Shown: positions 37,991-46,419, numbered from the stretch's first letter. The stretch is DNA of 47,336 nucleotides from JAYPAN01 sp038123715 (GCA_038123715.1 JAYPAN010000013.1:1-47336), one strand, 5' to 3'. Program-made: numbers and translations. Notes: generated from the letters alone by a model not told the origin.

Positions 37991-39229
37991 ATGAAAAAAA
38001 CCAAGAAGCCGCGCGATGCGGAGGTTGATATCCTCCCCCCGGAAAACGCCGCTGAGACTGAGGGGTCGGCGGCGCAAGACCGGCTGCGTATGCCGCCGGT
38101 GGTTGAGCATAATCCGTTTCTGCAAAGGCTGAAAAAACTCTGGGCGACCAGCGCCGACAAAGCCGTCGGCATGACCGGCAATCTCGGCACAAATATCGGA
38201 GAAGGCGCCAGCCGCGCCGGCCATCACATAGCTGGCTGGCCGCACCATATATGGGATTTCACCTGGACTTTGACTTACCGGCTTTTGGTGCTGCTGCTTA
38301 TCTGCGCCAGCCTTGCATTGGTCGGCTATGGCATTTGGCATAATCGCGGCGAAATCGACACCACTGTGCCGCGCCTGCCAATGGCTGAACTTTCCGCCCT
38401 GTTGGATCGCGGCAGGGTCGCGGCGGCGGCGCTTTTCGACCGGCTTGCGACGGCGCGGACACAACCGGTCGAGCATCCCCGGCTTCGACCGGTTCCGCAA
38501 CAAAAGCCAGAACCAGCCTCCGATATACCAGCTTCGTCACCGCCGGTTTCTGTAGCCGCACCCGACCCGAAAGGCGCTGAACAGGCCGCCGTGCAAATAC
38601 CGGAAAACGCCCAGCCGCTTGTGCCGCCTGCTGCCAATTTGCTGCGCCCGCCCGCTTATAATGCGCCATCGCCGCCGGATACGACGCCATTGGCGCTGCC
38701 GGCGCTTTTGCTGCGGGTGGAAAGCGGCGCGCCTTTTATGTTGGAATTGGCGCGCGCGCGTCAATCCGGCGGGCTGACGGATGATGAATATGACCGCCTC
38801 TATGCTTATGCCGGTTTCGGGGTTGTCCCCGCCGCCCATTTGCAGCACAAATATGCAGCCTTGCGCGACAGCCTGCTGGCAGCAGCGCAGAACGCACCCG
38901 CACCGCCCGGCTGGTTGGCGTGGCTGGCGCGCAATAGCAGCGGGCTGGTGCAATTGCGGGCGCGGCGCGACCAGGCCGACAGTCTTGGCTTGGCGCGGCT
39001 CGACTTTCTGGTGGCGCAGCAGGATTTTGCCAATGCGCTGGCCGAGTTGGACAATCTTGCAATGCGCGCTGATATTGCCGCCGCCAAGCCTGATTTGCGC
39101 CGTTGGCGCGCCGATACGCAGGCGCATTTATATGTAGCACCATTGCTGGCTGATTTGCGCCGCCGTTTCCTTGATGCCGACCCTATTGGCGCGGCCTTTG
39201 TTAATGGCACGGAAAGGCAAACACGATGA
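37991..39229 (+). CDS. Mic60/mitofilin-like inner-membrane protein, reduced form
   Basis: A 412-residue protein between hemD and hemY, the slot taken in Alphaproteobacteria by the Mic60 homologue (COG4223), which shapes intracytoplasmic membranes. It has a cytoplasmic N-terminus of about 95 residues, one membrane helix (TYRLLVLLLICASLALVGYG, about 96-115) and a proline-rich periplasmic linker (about 150-240). The C-terminal helical region (LPALLLRVESGAPFMLELARARQSGGLTDDEYDRLYAYAGFGVVPA) resembles the mitofilin signature domain. The long coiled coil seen in typical Mic60 is not evident. The next gene overlaps its stop by ATGA. Confidence 0.7.
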   Translation: MKKTKKPRDAEVDILPPENAAETEGSAAQDRLRMPPVVEHNPFLQRLKKLWATSADKAVGMTGNLGTNIGEGASRAGHHIAGWPHHIWDFTWTLTYRLLVLLLICASLALVGYGIWHNRGEIDTTVPRLPMAELSALLDRGRVAAAALFDRLATARTQPVEHPRLRPVPQQKPEPASDIPASSPPVSVAAPDPKGAEQAAVQIPENAQPLVPPAANLLRPPAYNAPSPPDTTPLALPALLLRVESGAPFMLELARARQSGGLTDDEYDRLYAYAGFGVVPAAHLQHKYAALRDSLLAAAQNAPAPPGWLAWLARNSSGLVQLRARRDQADSLGLARLDFLVAQQDFANALAELDNLAMRADIAAAKPDLRRWRADTQAHLYVAPLLADLRRRFLDADPIGAAFVNGTERQTR

Positions 39230-40608
39230 CCCGCCTTGTGGCCGCGTTTCTTTTCCTTGTGATTGTGGCCGGACTGGCAAGTCTGGTCGCCGGTCTTGGC
39301 GGTGAAGCAAGGCTGGCTTTGCAGGACTATGAGTTGGTCATGCGCTTGCCGGTTTTGCTGGGCGGGTTTTTGCTGCTCACATTGGCGGCGATTGCGCTGT
39401 TTGCCTTGGGGCATTATTTGTCCGGCCTGCCGACACGGCTGGCGCGCAGGCGGGCGGCGCGCTTGCGCGAAAAAGGTGAGGCCGATATGGCGCTTGCCTT
39501 AATGGCTTTGGCGCGCGGCGATGGAGCTGCTGCCGACCGCGCCGCGCGTCAGGCACAGCAGTTTTTGCCGCAACAGGCTTTGCCGCATTTGTTGGCCGCG
39601 CAGGCGGCCATTCAAAATGACAGTTTTGCCGAAGCCGAGACGCATTACCGGCAATTGCTGGCCGCCAATGCGGATAATGACCGGCGCAGCCTTGGCCTTG
39701 AAGGGCTGTATTATTTGGCGAAACGGCAAAATCGGCGCGAACCGGCCGCCACTTATGCGTTGCAGGCTTTGGAGCTGGCGCCGAAAAGCAAATGGGCTTT
39801 GGATGGGCTGATGGCGCTGGCGGTTGAAATTGGCGATTGGCCAGCGGCGATGAAATGGTTCAAGCGCTGGGCGCGCAGCGGCGTCACCCGTCAACAAAAG
39901 CGCGACCGCGAAGCCATATTGCTGACAGGTGCGGCGCTGGCGGCATTGGCCGATGATGATACGGGCAATCAAAAACCCGCTTTGGAAAAATTGGTTCAGG
40001 CGGCGCGACTGGCACCGCAACTGATACCGGCCATTGCCCATATGGCGCGCGTGCAGGCAGCGCAGGGGCAAATGGCCAAGGCGCGCCGTGGTCTGCGGCA
40101 GGCTTGGGCGCAAAACCCGCATGCTGAACTGGCGAGGGCATGGCTGGATATTTATGCCGGTCAGGCAGCCAGCACCCGCCAGCGTGCCGTCGGCCAATTT
40201 GTCGGCAAGCAGGAGGCGCATATTGAAAGCCATATTCTGAAAGCGCGCATTGCTTTGCAGGGTGGCCGCTTCAGCCTTGCCAAGGCATTGCTCTACCCGC
40301 ATGCCGAAATCGATATGCCGGAACGGCGTGTCTGTTATCTTATGGCCGAGGCGGAGACGGGTCTGGGTGAACCGCAAAACGCGCAAATCTGGCGCAATCG
40401 GGCGCGACAAGCGCCGCCCGATGCAGGTTGGATGGCGGGTGGCATGATGCTTGAAGATTGGTCGCCGGTCTGTCCGGTCAGTGGCCGGATAGGCGGGGTT
40501 GTCTGGGCGCGTCCGGAACTTGGATTTTTGTCGCCTGACCCTTTGTCGCCTGGCCCTTTGTCGCCTGGCATGATGGAAGCGGGAGAAAAACCGGTGCCGC
40601 TTGCGTGA
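39226..40608 (+). CDS. hemY: HemY-like TPR inner-membrane protein
   Basis: A 460-residue protein with two N-terminal membrane helices (LVAAFLFLVIVAGLASLVAGL and LPVLLGGFLLLTLAAIALFALG), then LARRRAARLREKGEADMALALMALARGD and TPR units (FAEAETHYRQLLAANADNDRRSLGLEGLYYLAKRQ; WALDGLMALAVEIGDWPAAMKWFKRW). This HemY is the heme-operon TPR protein of unknown exact role, not protoporphyrinogen oxidase. The C-terminal tail carries three 15-bp repeats (LSPDP-LSPGP-LSPGM), and its last 14 bases overlap the tRNA-Thr gene on the other strand. Confidence 0.87.
   Translation: MTRLVAAFLFLVIVAGLASLVAGLGGEARLALQDYELVMRLPVLLGGFLLLTLAAIALFALGHYLSGLPTRLARRRAARLREKGEADMALALMALARGDGAAADRAARQAQQFLPQQALPHLLAAQAAIQNDSFAEAETHYRQLLAANADNDRRSLGLEGLYYLAKRQNRREPAATYALQALELAPKSKWALDGLMALAVEIGDWPAAMKWFKRWARSGVTRQQKRDREAILLTGAALAALADDDTGNQKPALEKLVQAARLAPQLIPAIAHMARVQAAQGQMAKARRGLRQAWAQNPHAELARAWLDIYAGQAASTRQRAVGQFVGKQEAHIESHILKARIALQGGRFSLAKALLYPHAEIDMPERRVCYLMAEAETGLGEPQNAQIWRNRARQAPPDAGWMAGGMMLEDWSPVCPVSGRIGGVVWARPELGFLSPDPLSPGPLSPGMMEAGEKPVPLA
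40527..40571 (+). repeat. Three 15-bp repeats in the hemY 3' end
   Basis: TTTGTCGCCTGACCC, TTTGTCGCCTGGCCC and TTTGTCGCCTGGCAT in tandem, coding LSPDP, LSPGP, LSPGM. The unit length keeps the reading frame, so copy number can vary without truncation. Confidence 0.9.
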
Positions 40609-40667
40609 CTTGAACACGCGACCCCATCATTACGAATGATGTGCTCTACCAACTGAGCTAAAGCGGC
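40595..40667 (-). tRNA. tRNA-Thr (CGT), CCA not encoded
   Basis: Minus-strand cloverleaf. GCCGCTT pairs with AAGCGGC in the acceptor stem, with discriminator A. The D arm is GCTC-N8-GAGC. The anticodon stem CATCA/TGATG encloses TTCGTAA with anticodon CGT. The T arm is GCGTG/CACGC. The three bases after the discriminator are CCG, so CCA must be added enzymatically, unlike the tRNA-Gly at the window's start. Confidence 0.93.
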
Positions 40668-40887
40668 TCCGGTTCTTGCGTCGGCAGTTCTAGCCTGTAG
40701 TATAAGCTAAAACAAACCTTTACAGCACCCATCGGCTATAGCGTAGAGTTTAACATGACATGTTCAGTAAATCACCGAAAAAGGATTCAGGGTGATTTTT
40801 GCCTCTCACTGTGCCAAGATTGTGCCAGGCTCAAAGTCGCTAAAAATAAAAATAGGATTATTTAGCTCGGCGGTGAGAGAGGGTGTG

Positions 40888-41583
40888 CTACTGGCTCTCT
40901 GCCATTGCTATAAGTAGCTCGATGAATAAATTTATAATGTTTATGTAGATTTGGACAGCGATGTCTATTGCGGCTGACCAGCTGTCGTCACCAGCCCGCG
41001 TCTTGAGTTGGTGAAAGTCAAAAATCAGATAAAGAGTAAATATCATGGCACCTGCATAAGCCTGCGCTAGACGTAAAACCCTCGAGCGGAAAAATATTAA
41101 ATTTAAAGTCCCCATGATTATCAACGTGAGGAGGCCGACAAATAAAAATTGTTCCAAAAAGCTGAAGTCGATATCGGAAAGAAAGGCTAGTAATGCGCAT
41201 GCGAGGACGGCTGATGCCGTTCCCGCCATGGCTTGAAAAATTATATTCTGCCACTGCTTATGGTAGGCATCGAAATTAGTTGCTTTTCGGAATTCTGCCA
41301 CTTGGTCTGGCGTTGGACGTTGATTTTTTTCCAGAGGCTCGCCCTTCTCTCGGAGATATTTTGTTATTTTAAAATTTAAACCAATCATTTCTATTGTTGG
41401 CCCAATCATCCACCCCATAGCTAGAGCGAAGGCCGCAGTGAGAAAGAGGTTTAAGGGGTAAGTATTAGAATACCCATAAATCAGAAAAAATAGTAAAAAG
41501 CTGATAATAATAGTCGCGACACCCTCATAGGTGGTCTCGAAATATTTATTGTATTTAGCGGTAATAGCAGTGAGGCACAGCAT
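40888..41583 (-). CDS. Bax inhibitor-1-like multi-span membrane protein (divergent)
   Basis: A 231-residue membrane protein with about six or seven hydrophobic segments (about 21-39, 43-66, 113-135, 143-164, 173-190, 208-227). The C-terminal part (AGAMIFTLYLIFDFHQL ... AVQIYINIINLFIELLIAM) closely resembles the end of Bax inhibitor-1/YccA proteins, where YDTQ and YLDxINLFLxLL hold two pH-sensing aspartates. Here the first Asp is kept (Asp189) and the second position is Asn. A hydrophilic insert lies at about 74-110. The region is much more AT-rich than its surroundings, suggesting recent acquisition. The family call is tentative. Confidence 0.55.
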   Translation of the reverse strand: MLCLTAITAKYNKYFETTYEGVATIIISFLLFFLIYGYSNTYPLNLFLTAAFALAMGWMIGPTIEMIGLNFKITKYLREKGEPLEKNQRPTPDQVAEFRKATNFDAYHKQWQNIIFQAMAGTASAVLACALLAFLSDIDFSFLEQFLFVGLLTLIIMGTLNLIFFRSRVLRLAQAYAGAMIFTLYLIFDFHQLKTRAGDDSWSAAIDIAVQIYINIINLFIELLIAMAESQ

Positions 41584-41816
41584 TGCCCCTACTACTATGA
41601 ATGTACGAGCGAATAGTACTTCAACCTTACAACTGACTATAAGCAGGTTTATTTATTTATCAACTTTAAGATTTTCGGGCTTTTTTCGGTGGGTGGGGAG
41701 TTGGTTATCAAAGTAGTTGTTGCTTTTCCAAAAATTAGTTTTGTTGGAGTTGCAATGAGGTGGCAGCGGCGAATTAATGGATGCTGCTGGACAGACGCAC
41801 GCGAAAGGGTGGGGGG

Positions 41817-41967
41817 ATGAATAATTTTATTCTAGAATTTGGGCAATCAATATTTGCAGGATTTAAGAATGCCTTCAATTTTTCAGACACGGCGAGCAAG
41901 CGTGAGTTCTGGTTCTTCATTCTTTTCTTTTTCATCGCCTATGTTGTCGTATGGATTTTGGACGAGG
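41817..41967 (+). CDS. DUF805 family membrane protein, cut by assembly gap
   Basis: Only the first 50 residues are readable before the Ns. They are FGQSIFAGFKNAFNFSDTASKREFWFFILFFFIAYVVVWIL, with the Arg-x-x-Phe/Tyr-Trp pattern that opens DUF805 proteins, followed by the first membrane helix. AAAGGGTGGGGGG provides a strong ribosome site before the ATG at 41817. The rest is lost in the gap, whose true length is unknown. The AT-rich composition matches the preceding Bax inhibitor-1-like gene. Confidence 0.7.
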
Positions 41968-42067
41968 NNNNNNNNNNNNNNNNNNNNNNNNNNNNNNNNN
42001 NNNNNNNNNNNNNNNNNNNNNNNNNNNNNNNNNNNNNNNNNNNNNNNNNNNNNNNNNNNNNNNNNNN
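41968..42067. other. Assembly gap of 100 N
   Basis: Exactly 100 Ns, the usual placeholder for a scaffold join of unknown size. Adjacency of sequences on either side is therefore inferred, and reading frames across the gap are meaningless. Confidence 0.99.
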
Positions 42068-42265
42068 TTTCTAATGGAATTCTAATTGTTGCTTTTGTGC
42101 ATCATATTTTCATTTACTTATAAACAACAAGTTTTTTGAAGAAATTAGTTGACGAATGCGATTTTCGTGAAGCATGCTCAATATGTGATAAACCGAAAAC
42201 AAAAGCTTTTGTGAGGGAGTGGATCAAAAGCAGGTTCGGTTTGGGAGCATTTGAGGAGGGCTTCT
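42068..42265 (+). other. Post-gap AT-rich stretch without a recognisable gene
   Basis: The first 56 bases keep an open frame ending in a stop near 42123 (SNGILIVAFVHHIFIYL), which could be the hydrophobic end of a gene hidden in the gap. From 42124 to the DUF1302 start I see no gene; this is presumably its promoter region. Confidence 0.4.
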
Positions 42266-44857
42266 ATGTTTACAAAAACAATGCGTCTATTGGGCGCGAC
42301 TGCACTTGTGGGGGCGGCCGTTACGGCCATTTCGCCTTCAGCATCTGCAGCGGACTACAATCTTGGCGGTTGGGATGTACAGGTGGACAATACTGTGTCC
42401 TTTGGTGCCTCTTGGCTGATGAAAGAGCGCGAAAAACAGTTTATCCCGCTTTCAAATGGCGGCCCTGCTGATAATAGTGTTTATGTTGGTGCGCCCGTCG
42501 CTGGCGGCGCGCCGGGTGCTTGCGACACCGGTTATGGTGCCTTTTGTCAGGAATTGTCGACGCAAGCCAGGCCGAATTTTGATGGCTCCATCAATGCTGA
42601 TGACGGCCGGTTAAACTTCGACCAAGGGGATTTATTTTCTTCGCCTTTCCGTCTGACGACTGAAGTGGAAGGCCGCAATGGCGCATTCACCGCATTTGCG
42701 AAATTGAATATCTGGCATGATATGGCCGCAATGGATGAGGACGCCTATAATCGTGGCGGTTCTTTGACTGATGATGGCGAAGAAAATGTTGGCCAGAATG
42801 CCGAAATTCTTGACTTTTATATCTCCTATGACGGTGATATTGGCAATATGCCCTTTACATTGCGGGCCGGCCGGCAAGTGATTAACTGGGGTGAGGCGAC
42901 CTTTATTCCCGGCGGTAACTCGGCCTTTAACCCGATTGACGTAGCCACGCTGCGCCGCCCGGGCTCTGAAATCAAGGAAGCCTTGCTGCCGGTGGAGGCG
43001 CTTTACGGCTCCATCGCATTGACCGAGGATATCTCCGTTGAAGCCTATGTCGGCGGCTGGGATGATTACCGCCTTGAGGGTGGTGGAACGCCCAATGCCA
43101 TTAGCGACAGTGCGTTTGAAGGCACGGCAAGCGGTAACCCGCAAGACATTTACTTCATTGGTGGCGGCCCGAAATCAGGTGACCAATTTGCCTGTAATGG
43201 AGCAGCACCCATGGCCGCTGTGAACACAGCGCAATCTCTGGCAACCGCCGGTGTTATTAACGCGGTTCTCGCGACGACAATGTGGGACTGTGCCAATAAC
43301 CCGAATTTGGATGCGACGCGTGACTGGACAACGGGCATGGCTGAAGCCGAGCGTGTTGCAGCCGGCGACACCAATGTCGTCAGAGGCCTTGCCGATGATG
43401 AAGGTGACGCATCAATGGGTCTGGCTGTACGCTGGTATGCAGAAAATCTGAATTCAACTGAATTCGCACTGTATTATCAAAAAACCGATAGCCGGCTTCC
43501 TTATATTAACTATCATACAGGCAAAGCCGGTGTGAAAGCCATTTCCACATCGAGTAAATCATCGACTGTTGGGCGCGGCGCCGGTGCTGTTGGCTGTTAT
43601 TTGCAGGCAACCGGCGCGGCAGCAGCTGGCCTGCCCGCGTCATTTATCTCTAACGCAGCATATGCGACAACAATGATGAATGATGAGCATGGCCTTTTGG
43701 CAAGCCCTGCTATTCAGGCGATTGCAGATGCCTCTGCAGCTGGTTTGGCCCAAAACGGTGCCGCCGCGGCGGCGGGCGTTGCAGCGGCAGCTCCGTTCTT
43801 GGCATTTAATGGCTATACTCGGGCGGCTGGTTTGCCTGATTTGAGCGTTGCCAAATTCCAGGAAACAGTTTGCTTGTTGACAATGGCTCAGCTGGTTCCG
43901 GGTGTTGGCTTCGGGTCAGATTTTGACGCATTGGGCCAATTGCCAACAGGAGCCACAAATCTGGGGGCGACACCGAACATAGCCCTTCAACTGGCTTTCC
44001 CGGAAGTAGAAACTTATGGCCTGAGCTTTAACACGACTGTTGCTGGTTGGGGCGTGCAGGGTGACTTCACGTTCCGGCCTGAAGTGCCATTGCAGCATGA
44101 CACAGACTCGCTGACGATTGCGGCCTTGTTCAACAATTGTGCGTTTACCACTGTGTCCGGTCTGGAAATGACCTATCAGTCGGGCAGCACCTATGCTAAA
44201 GAATATGGCACAATTGGGTGCACGGATCAGGATCGCTTTATGCCCGGTTACACCACTGAGCATGATGCAATAACTTGGGATATCGGTACGACCGCAACGT
44301 TTACGCGTTCAAATCCCGTTGTATCTTTCCTGCGCTCGGATTTGGGCATTTTCCTGACAGAGTTCCAAGGCGTGATGGTTGATGGAATTGAAGATGATCG
44401 CGGCGACACAGGCGCCATTGGCGCCGCGGGCAATGCACCGCTGAGCAATGTTTGTGTCGGCGGCAGTGATTTGCCACTGAACGGCATTCTGTCAATTGAT
44501 GACCGCACGGTAGGCAATGCGGCAGATCCGTCTGACGACAATCCAAAAGGATATTGCCGTCCGACCGACAACTCATATGGTATGGTTCTGATGGCGCAGC
44601 TTCAGTACAACAATGTATTTGGTTCGCCGATTGGCCTTCGTCCTCAGATCATCTATTCAACGGGTCTGAGCGGCTATTCACCGGGCCCGATCGGTTCCTG
44701 GCGTGAGGGTACGGGAAGTACGGCCGTTAGTATTTCTGCTGACTATCTTGGAAAGTGGACTGGTAACCTGTCTTATCGCACCTATCACGGCGATTTAGAC
44801 CGTACTCGTATGCTGGATCGGGATACAATGTCGGTCAGCTTGACCTACGCATTTTAA
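42266..44857 (+). CDS. DUF1302 family outer-membrane beta-barrel protein
   Basis: An 863-residue exported protein. The signal peptide MFTKTMRLLGATALVGAAVTAISPSASA is followed by DYNLGGWDVQVDNTVSFGASWLM and, later, RAGRQVINWGEATFIPGGNSAFNPIDVATLRRPGSEIKEALLPV, the DUF1302 hallmark. The chain ends in SVSLTYAF, a C-terminal Phe typical of barrel proteins recognised by BamA. There are ten cysteines in five close pairs, and an alanine-rich insert near residues 450-520, both unusual. GAGGAGGG precedes the ATG at 42266. DUF1302 genes are normally paired with DUF1329 genes, as here; roles in export or handling of hydrophobic molecules have been proposed but not proven. Confidence 0.88.
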   Translation: MFTKTMRLLGATALVGAAVTAISPSASAADYNLGGWDVQVDNTVSFGASWLMKEREKQFIPLSNGGPADNSVYVGAPVAGGAPGACDTGYGAFCQELSTQARPNFDGSINADDGRLNFDQGDLFSSPFRLTTEVEGRNGAFTAFAKLNIWHDMAAMDEDAYNRGGSLTDDGEENVGQNAEILDFYISYDGDIGNMPFTLRAGRQVINWGEATFIPGGNSAFNPIDVATLRRPGSEIKEALLPVEALYGSIALTEDISVEAYVGGWDDYRLEGGGTPNAISDSAFEGTASGNPQDIYFIGGGPKSGDQFACNGAAPMAAVNTAQSLATAGVINAVLATTMWDCANNPNLDATRDWTTGMAEAERVAAGDTNVVRGLADDEGDASMGLAVRWYAENLNSTEFALYYQKTDSRLPYINYHTGKAGVKAISTSSKSSTVGRGAGAVGCYLQATGAAAAGLPASFISNAAYATTMMNDEHGLLASPAIQAIADASAAGLAQNGAAAAAGVAAAAPFLAFNGYTRAAGLPDLSVAKFQETVCLLTMAQLVPGVGFGSDFDALGQLPTGATNLGATPNIALQLAFPEVETYGLSFNTTVAGWGVQGDFTFRPEVPLQHDTDSLTIAALFNNCAFTTVSGLEMTYQSGSTYAKEYGTIGCTDQDRFMPGYTTEHDAITWDIGTTATFTRSNPVVSFLRSDLGIFLTEFQGVMVDGIEDDRGDTGAIGAAGNAPLSNVCVGGSDLPLNGILSIDDRTVGNAADPSDDNPKGYCRPTDNSYGMVLMAQLQYNNVFGSPIGLRPQIIYSTGLSGYSPGPIGSWREGTGSTAVSISADYLGKWTGNLSYRTYHGDLDRTRMLDRDTMSVSLTYAF

Positions 44858-44871
44858 TCAGTGTCAAACGG

Positions 44872-44889
44872 GGGCGGGTTGTCCCGCCC
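44872..44889 (+). other. Intercistronic hairpin between DUF1302 and DUF1329 genes
   Basis: GGGCGGG-TTGT-CCCGCCC, a perfect 7-bp GC stem without a T run. It is more likely an mRNA-stabilising or partial-attenuation element than a full terminator. Confidence 0.6.
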
Positions 44890-44917
44890 TCGGCAACCAA
44901 CTTTGGAGGAAATTGAA

Positions 44918-46285
44918 ATGAAAATCCAAATTTTAACCACAGCCTTGACACTGAGCCTTACGGCCGGTGCCGCTTTGGCAGAAGTGCCGGGAAGCGTGGC
45001 AGGGCGCCTGGGTCAGGATTTGACCCCAATGGGAGCAGAAAAGGCTGGCTCGTCTTCGGGCGTTTCCGCCTGGACGGGCAGAGGTATTGACGGCTCCAGT
45101 CTGTTGAATGGCTATGGCGGGGAGGCTCTGCCCAATCCATTTGCCTCGGACAAGCCGCTTTATACAATCACGGCAGGCAATGCCGGACAGTATGACAGTC
45201 AGTTGACAACCGGCCAAAAAGCCATGCTGGCAACCTATCCGGATACTTACAAGCTGAACGTCTATCAATCACGTCGCGCTTGTGTCTATCCGGATTTTGT
45301 CTATAAAGCTGCGGCTCGCAATGCAACAGTCGGCAAGCTGGTCGATGGTGGCAACGGGATTTCCGAAGCCATTATGTCTTCGCCCTTCCCGATTCCTTCA
45401 TCCGGCCAGGAAGTGGTATGGAACCACAATCTGCGCTATCGTGGTGAGCGGGTCGCGCGTGACTTCAACTATGCCGCGCCGACACGTACGGGCGACTATA
45501 CGCTGACATTCACTCGTGATGAGGTTGTGTTCCCCTATTCTAACGCACAAAATCAGCGTGCTGAGGATTTGAACAATATCTCGATTTACTTTGTCGCCTA
45601 CACCTCGGCTCCGGCGCGGCGTGCCGGTAATGTGGTGCTGGTGCATGAGACGCTGAATATGGCTAAAGAAGGGCGGAAAGCCTGGACTTACAGCCCCGGC
45701 ACGCGCCGCGTGCGCCGTGCGCCGAATATTGCTTATGACAATCCGCTGACAAATGGTGACGGGCTTGGCACATCTGACCAATATGATGGTTATAATGGTG
45801 CGCCTGACCGTTACACATGGAAGCTGGTTGGCAAGCAAGAGAAGCTGTCAATCCAAAATAATTACAATGTCAACACAACACCGGTTGCCCAATTGCTGCA
45901 ACGCGGCCACGCTAATCAGGACGCTGTGCGTTATGAGATGCGTCGTCAATGGGTTGTTGAGGGCAATCTGAAAGGTGGCGCGCGTCATATTTACGCCCGC
46001 CGTGTGCTGCGCCTTGATGAGGACAGCAATCAGATGACCGCCGGTGAGATGTATGATGGCCGCGGTGAGCTGTGGCGTGTGCAGGAAATCGGCCAGGCTC
46101 CGGATTACCGCCCGCAAGCCCAGACTTGCTGGACAACAGGCGGTGAGTGGGTTTACGACCTTCTGGCTGGGCGTTATATCGCTCTGCAGCTTAAATCTGA
46201 CCGTCCGGCCAATGTGGTCAATGGTCTGGAATATCTGACACCGGATTATTACACGCCGGCCAATGTACGCCGTCTGGGACGTTAA
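44918..46285 (+). CDS. DUF1329 family periplasmic protein, copy 1
   Basis: A 455-residue exported protein. The signal peptide MKIQILTTALTLSLTAGAALA leads to LGQDLTPMGAEKAG, the DUF1329 opening, although the usual GNADGTIPAWTGG is altered to SSSGVSAWTGRGIDG. Conserved later blocks are SRRACVYPDFVYKAA, IVWNHxLRYRG-like VVWNHNLRYRGERVARDF, and TYSPGTRRVRRAPNIAYDNPLTNGDGLGTSDQYDGYNGAPDRYTWK. DUF1329 proteins are thought to have a lipoprotein-carrier-like fold and act with DUF1302 barrels. TTGGAGGAAATTGAA precedes the ATG at 44918; an earlier frame start at 44861 would swallow the hairpin. A terminator follows. Confidence 0.88.
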   Translation: MKIQILTTALTLSLTAGAALAEVPGSVAGRLGQDLTPMGAEKAGSSSGVSAWTGRGIDGSSLLNGYGGEALPNPFASDKPLYTITAGNAGQYDSQLTTGQKAMLATYPDTYKLNVYQSRRACVYPDFVYKAAARNATVGKLVDGGNGISEAIMSSPFPIPSSGQEVVWNHNLRYRGERVARDFNYAAPTRTGDYTLTFTRDEVVFPYSNAQNQRAEDLNNISIYFVAYTSAPARRAGNVVLVHETLNMAKEGRKAWTYSPGTRRVRRAPNIAYDNPLTNGDGLGTSDQYDGYNGAPDRYTWKLVGKQEKLSIQNNYNVNTTPVAQLLQRGHANQDAVRYEMRRQWVVEGNLKGGARHIYARRVLRLDEDSNQMTAGEMYDGRGELWRVQEIGQAPDYRPQAQTCWTTGGEWVYDLLAGRYIALQLKSDRPANVVNGLEYLTPDYYTPANVRRLGR

Positions 46286-46317
46286 TCCGGACAGCCGCTT
46301 GGCGGATGCAAAACAGG

Positions 46318-46343
46318 GGGCGGCGCTTCGGCGTCGCCCTTTT
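46318..46343 (+). terminator. Rho-independent terminator after DUF1329 copy 1
   Basis: GGGCGGCGC (46318-46326), loop TTCG, and GCGTCGCCC (46331-46339) form a 9-bp stem with one G-T pair, followed by TTTTG. It separates the two DUF1329 copies, so the second probably has its own promoter or depends on read-through. Confidence 0.85.
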
Positions 46344-46419
46344 GTTTTGAGGCCCGTGGTTTGCGATTGCCAAGGGCGGCCTGCGTGGTTAACCTGAGCG
46401 CCTGTTCGGGAGAAAAGAT

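Noticed and set aside
41968..42123. Continuous DUF805 protein reading through the Ns
   Set aside because: The gap length is a placeholder, so no frame can be carried across it.
40595..42250. Integrative element inserted at tRNA-Thr
   Set aside because: The AT-rich DNA lies on the 5' side of the tRNA, no integrase is seen, and I find no repeat of the tRNA 3' end in the window. Foreign origin remains possible by other routes.
44861..44917. Upstream start for DUF1329 copy 1
   Set aside because: The extension would encode the intercistronic hairpin and precede a clear signal peptide that begins at 44918 with a strong ribosome site.
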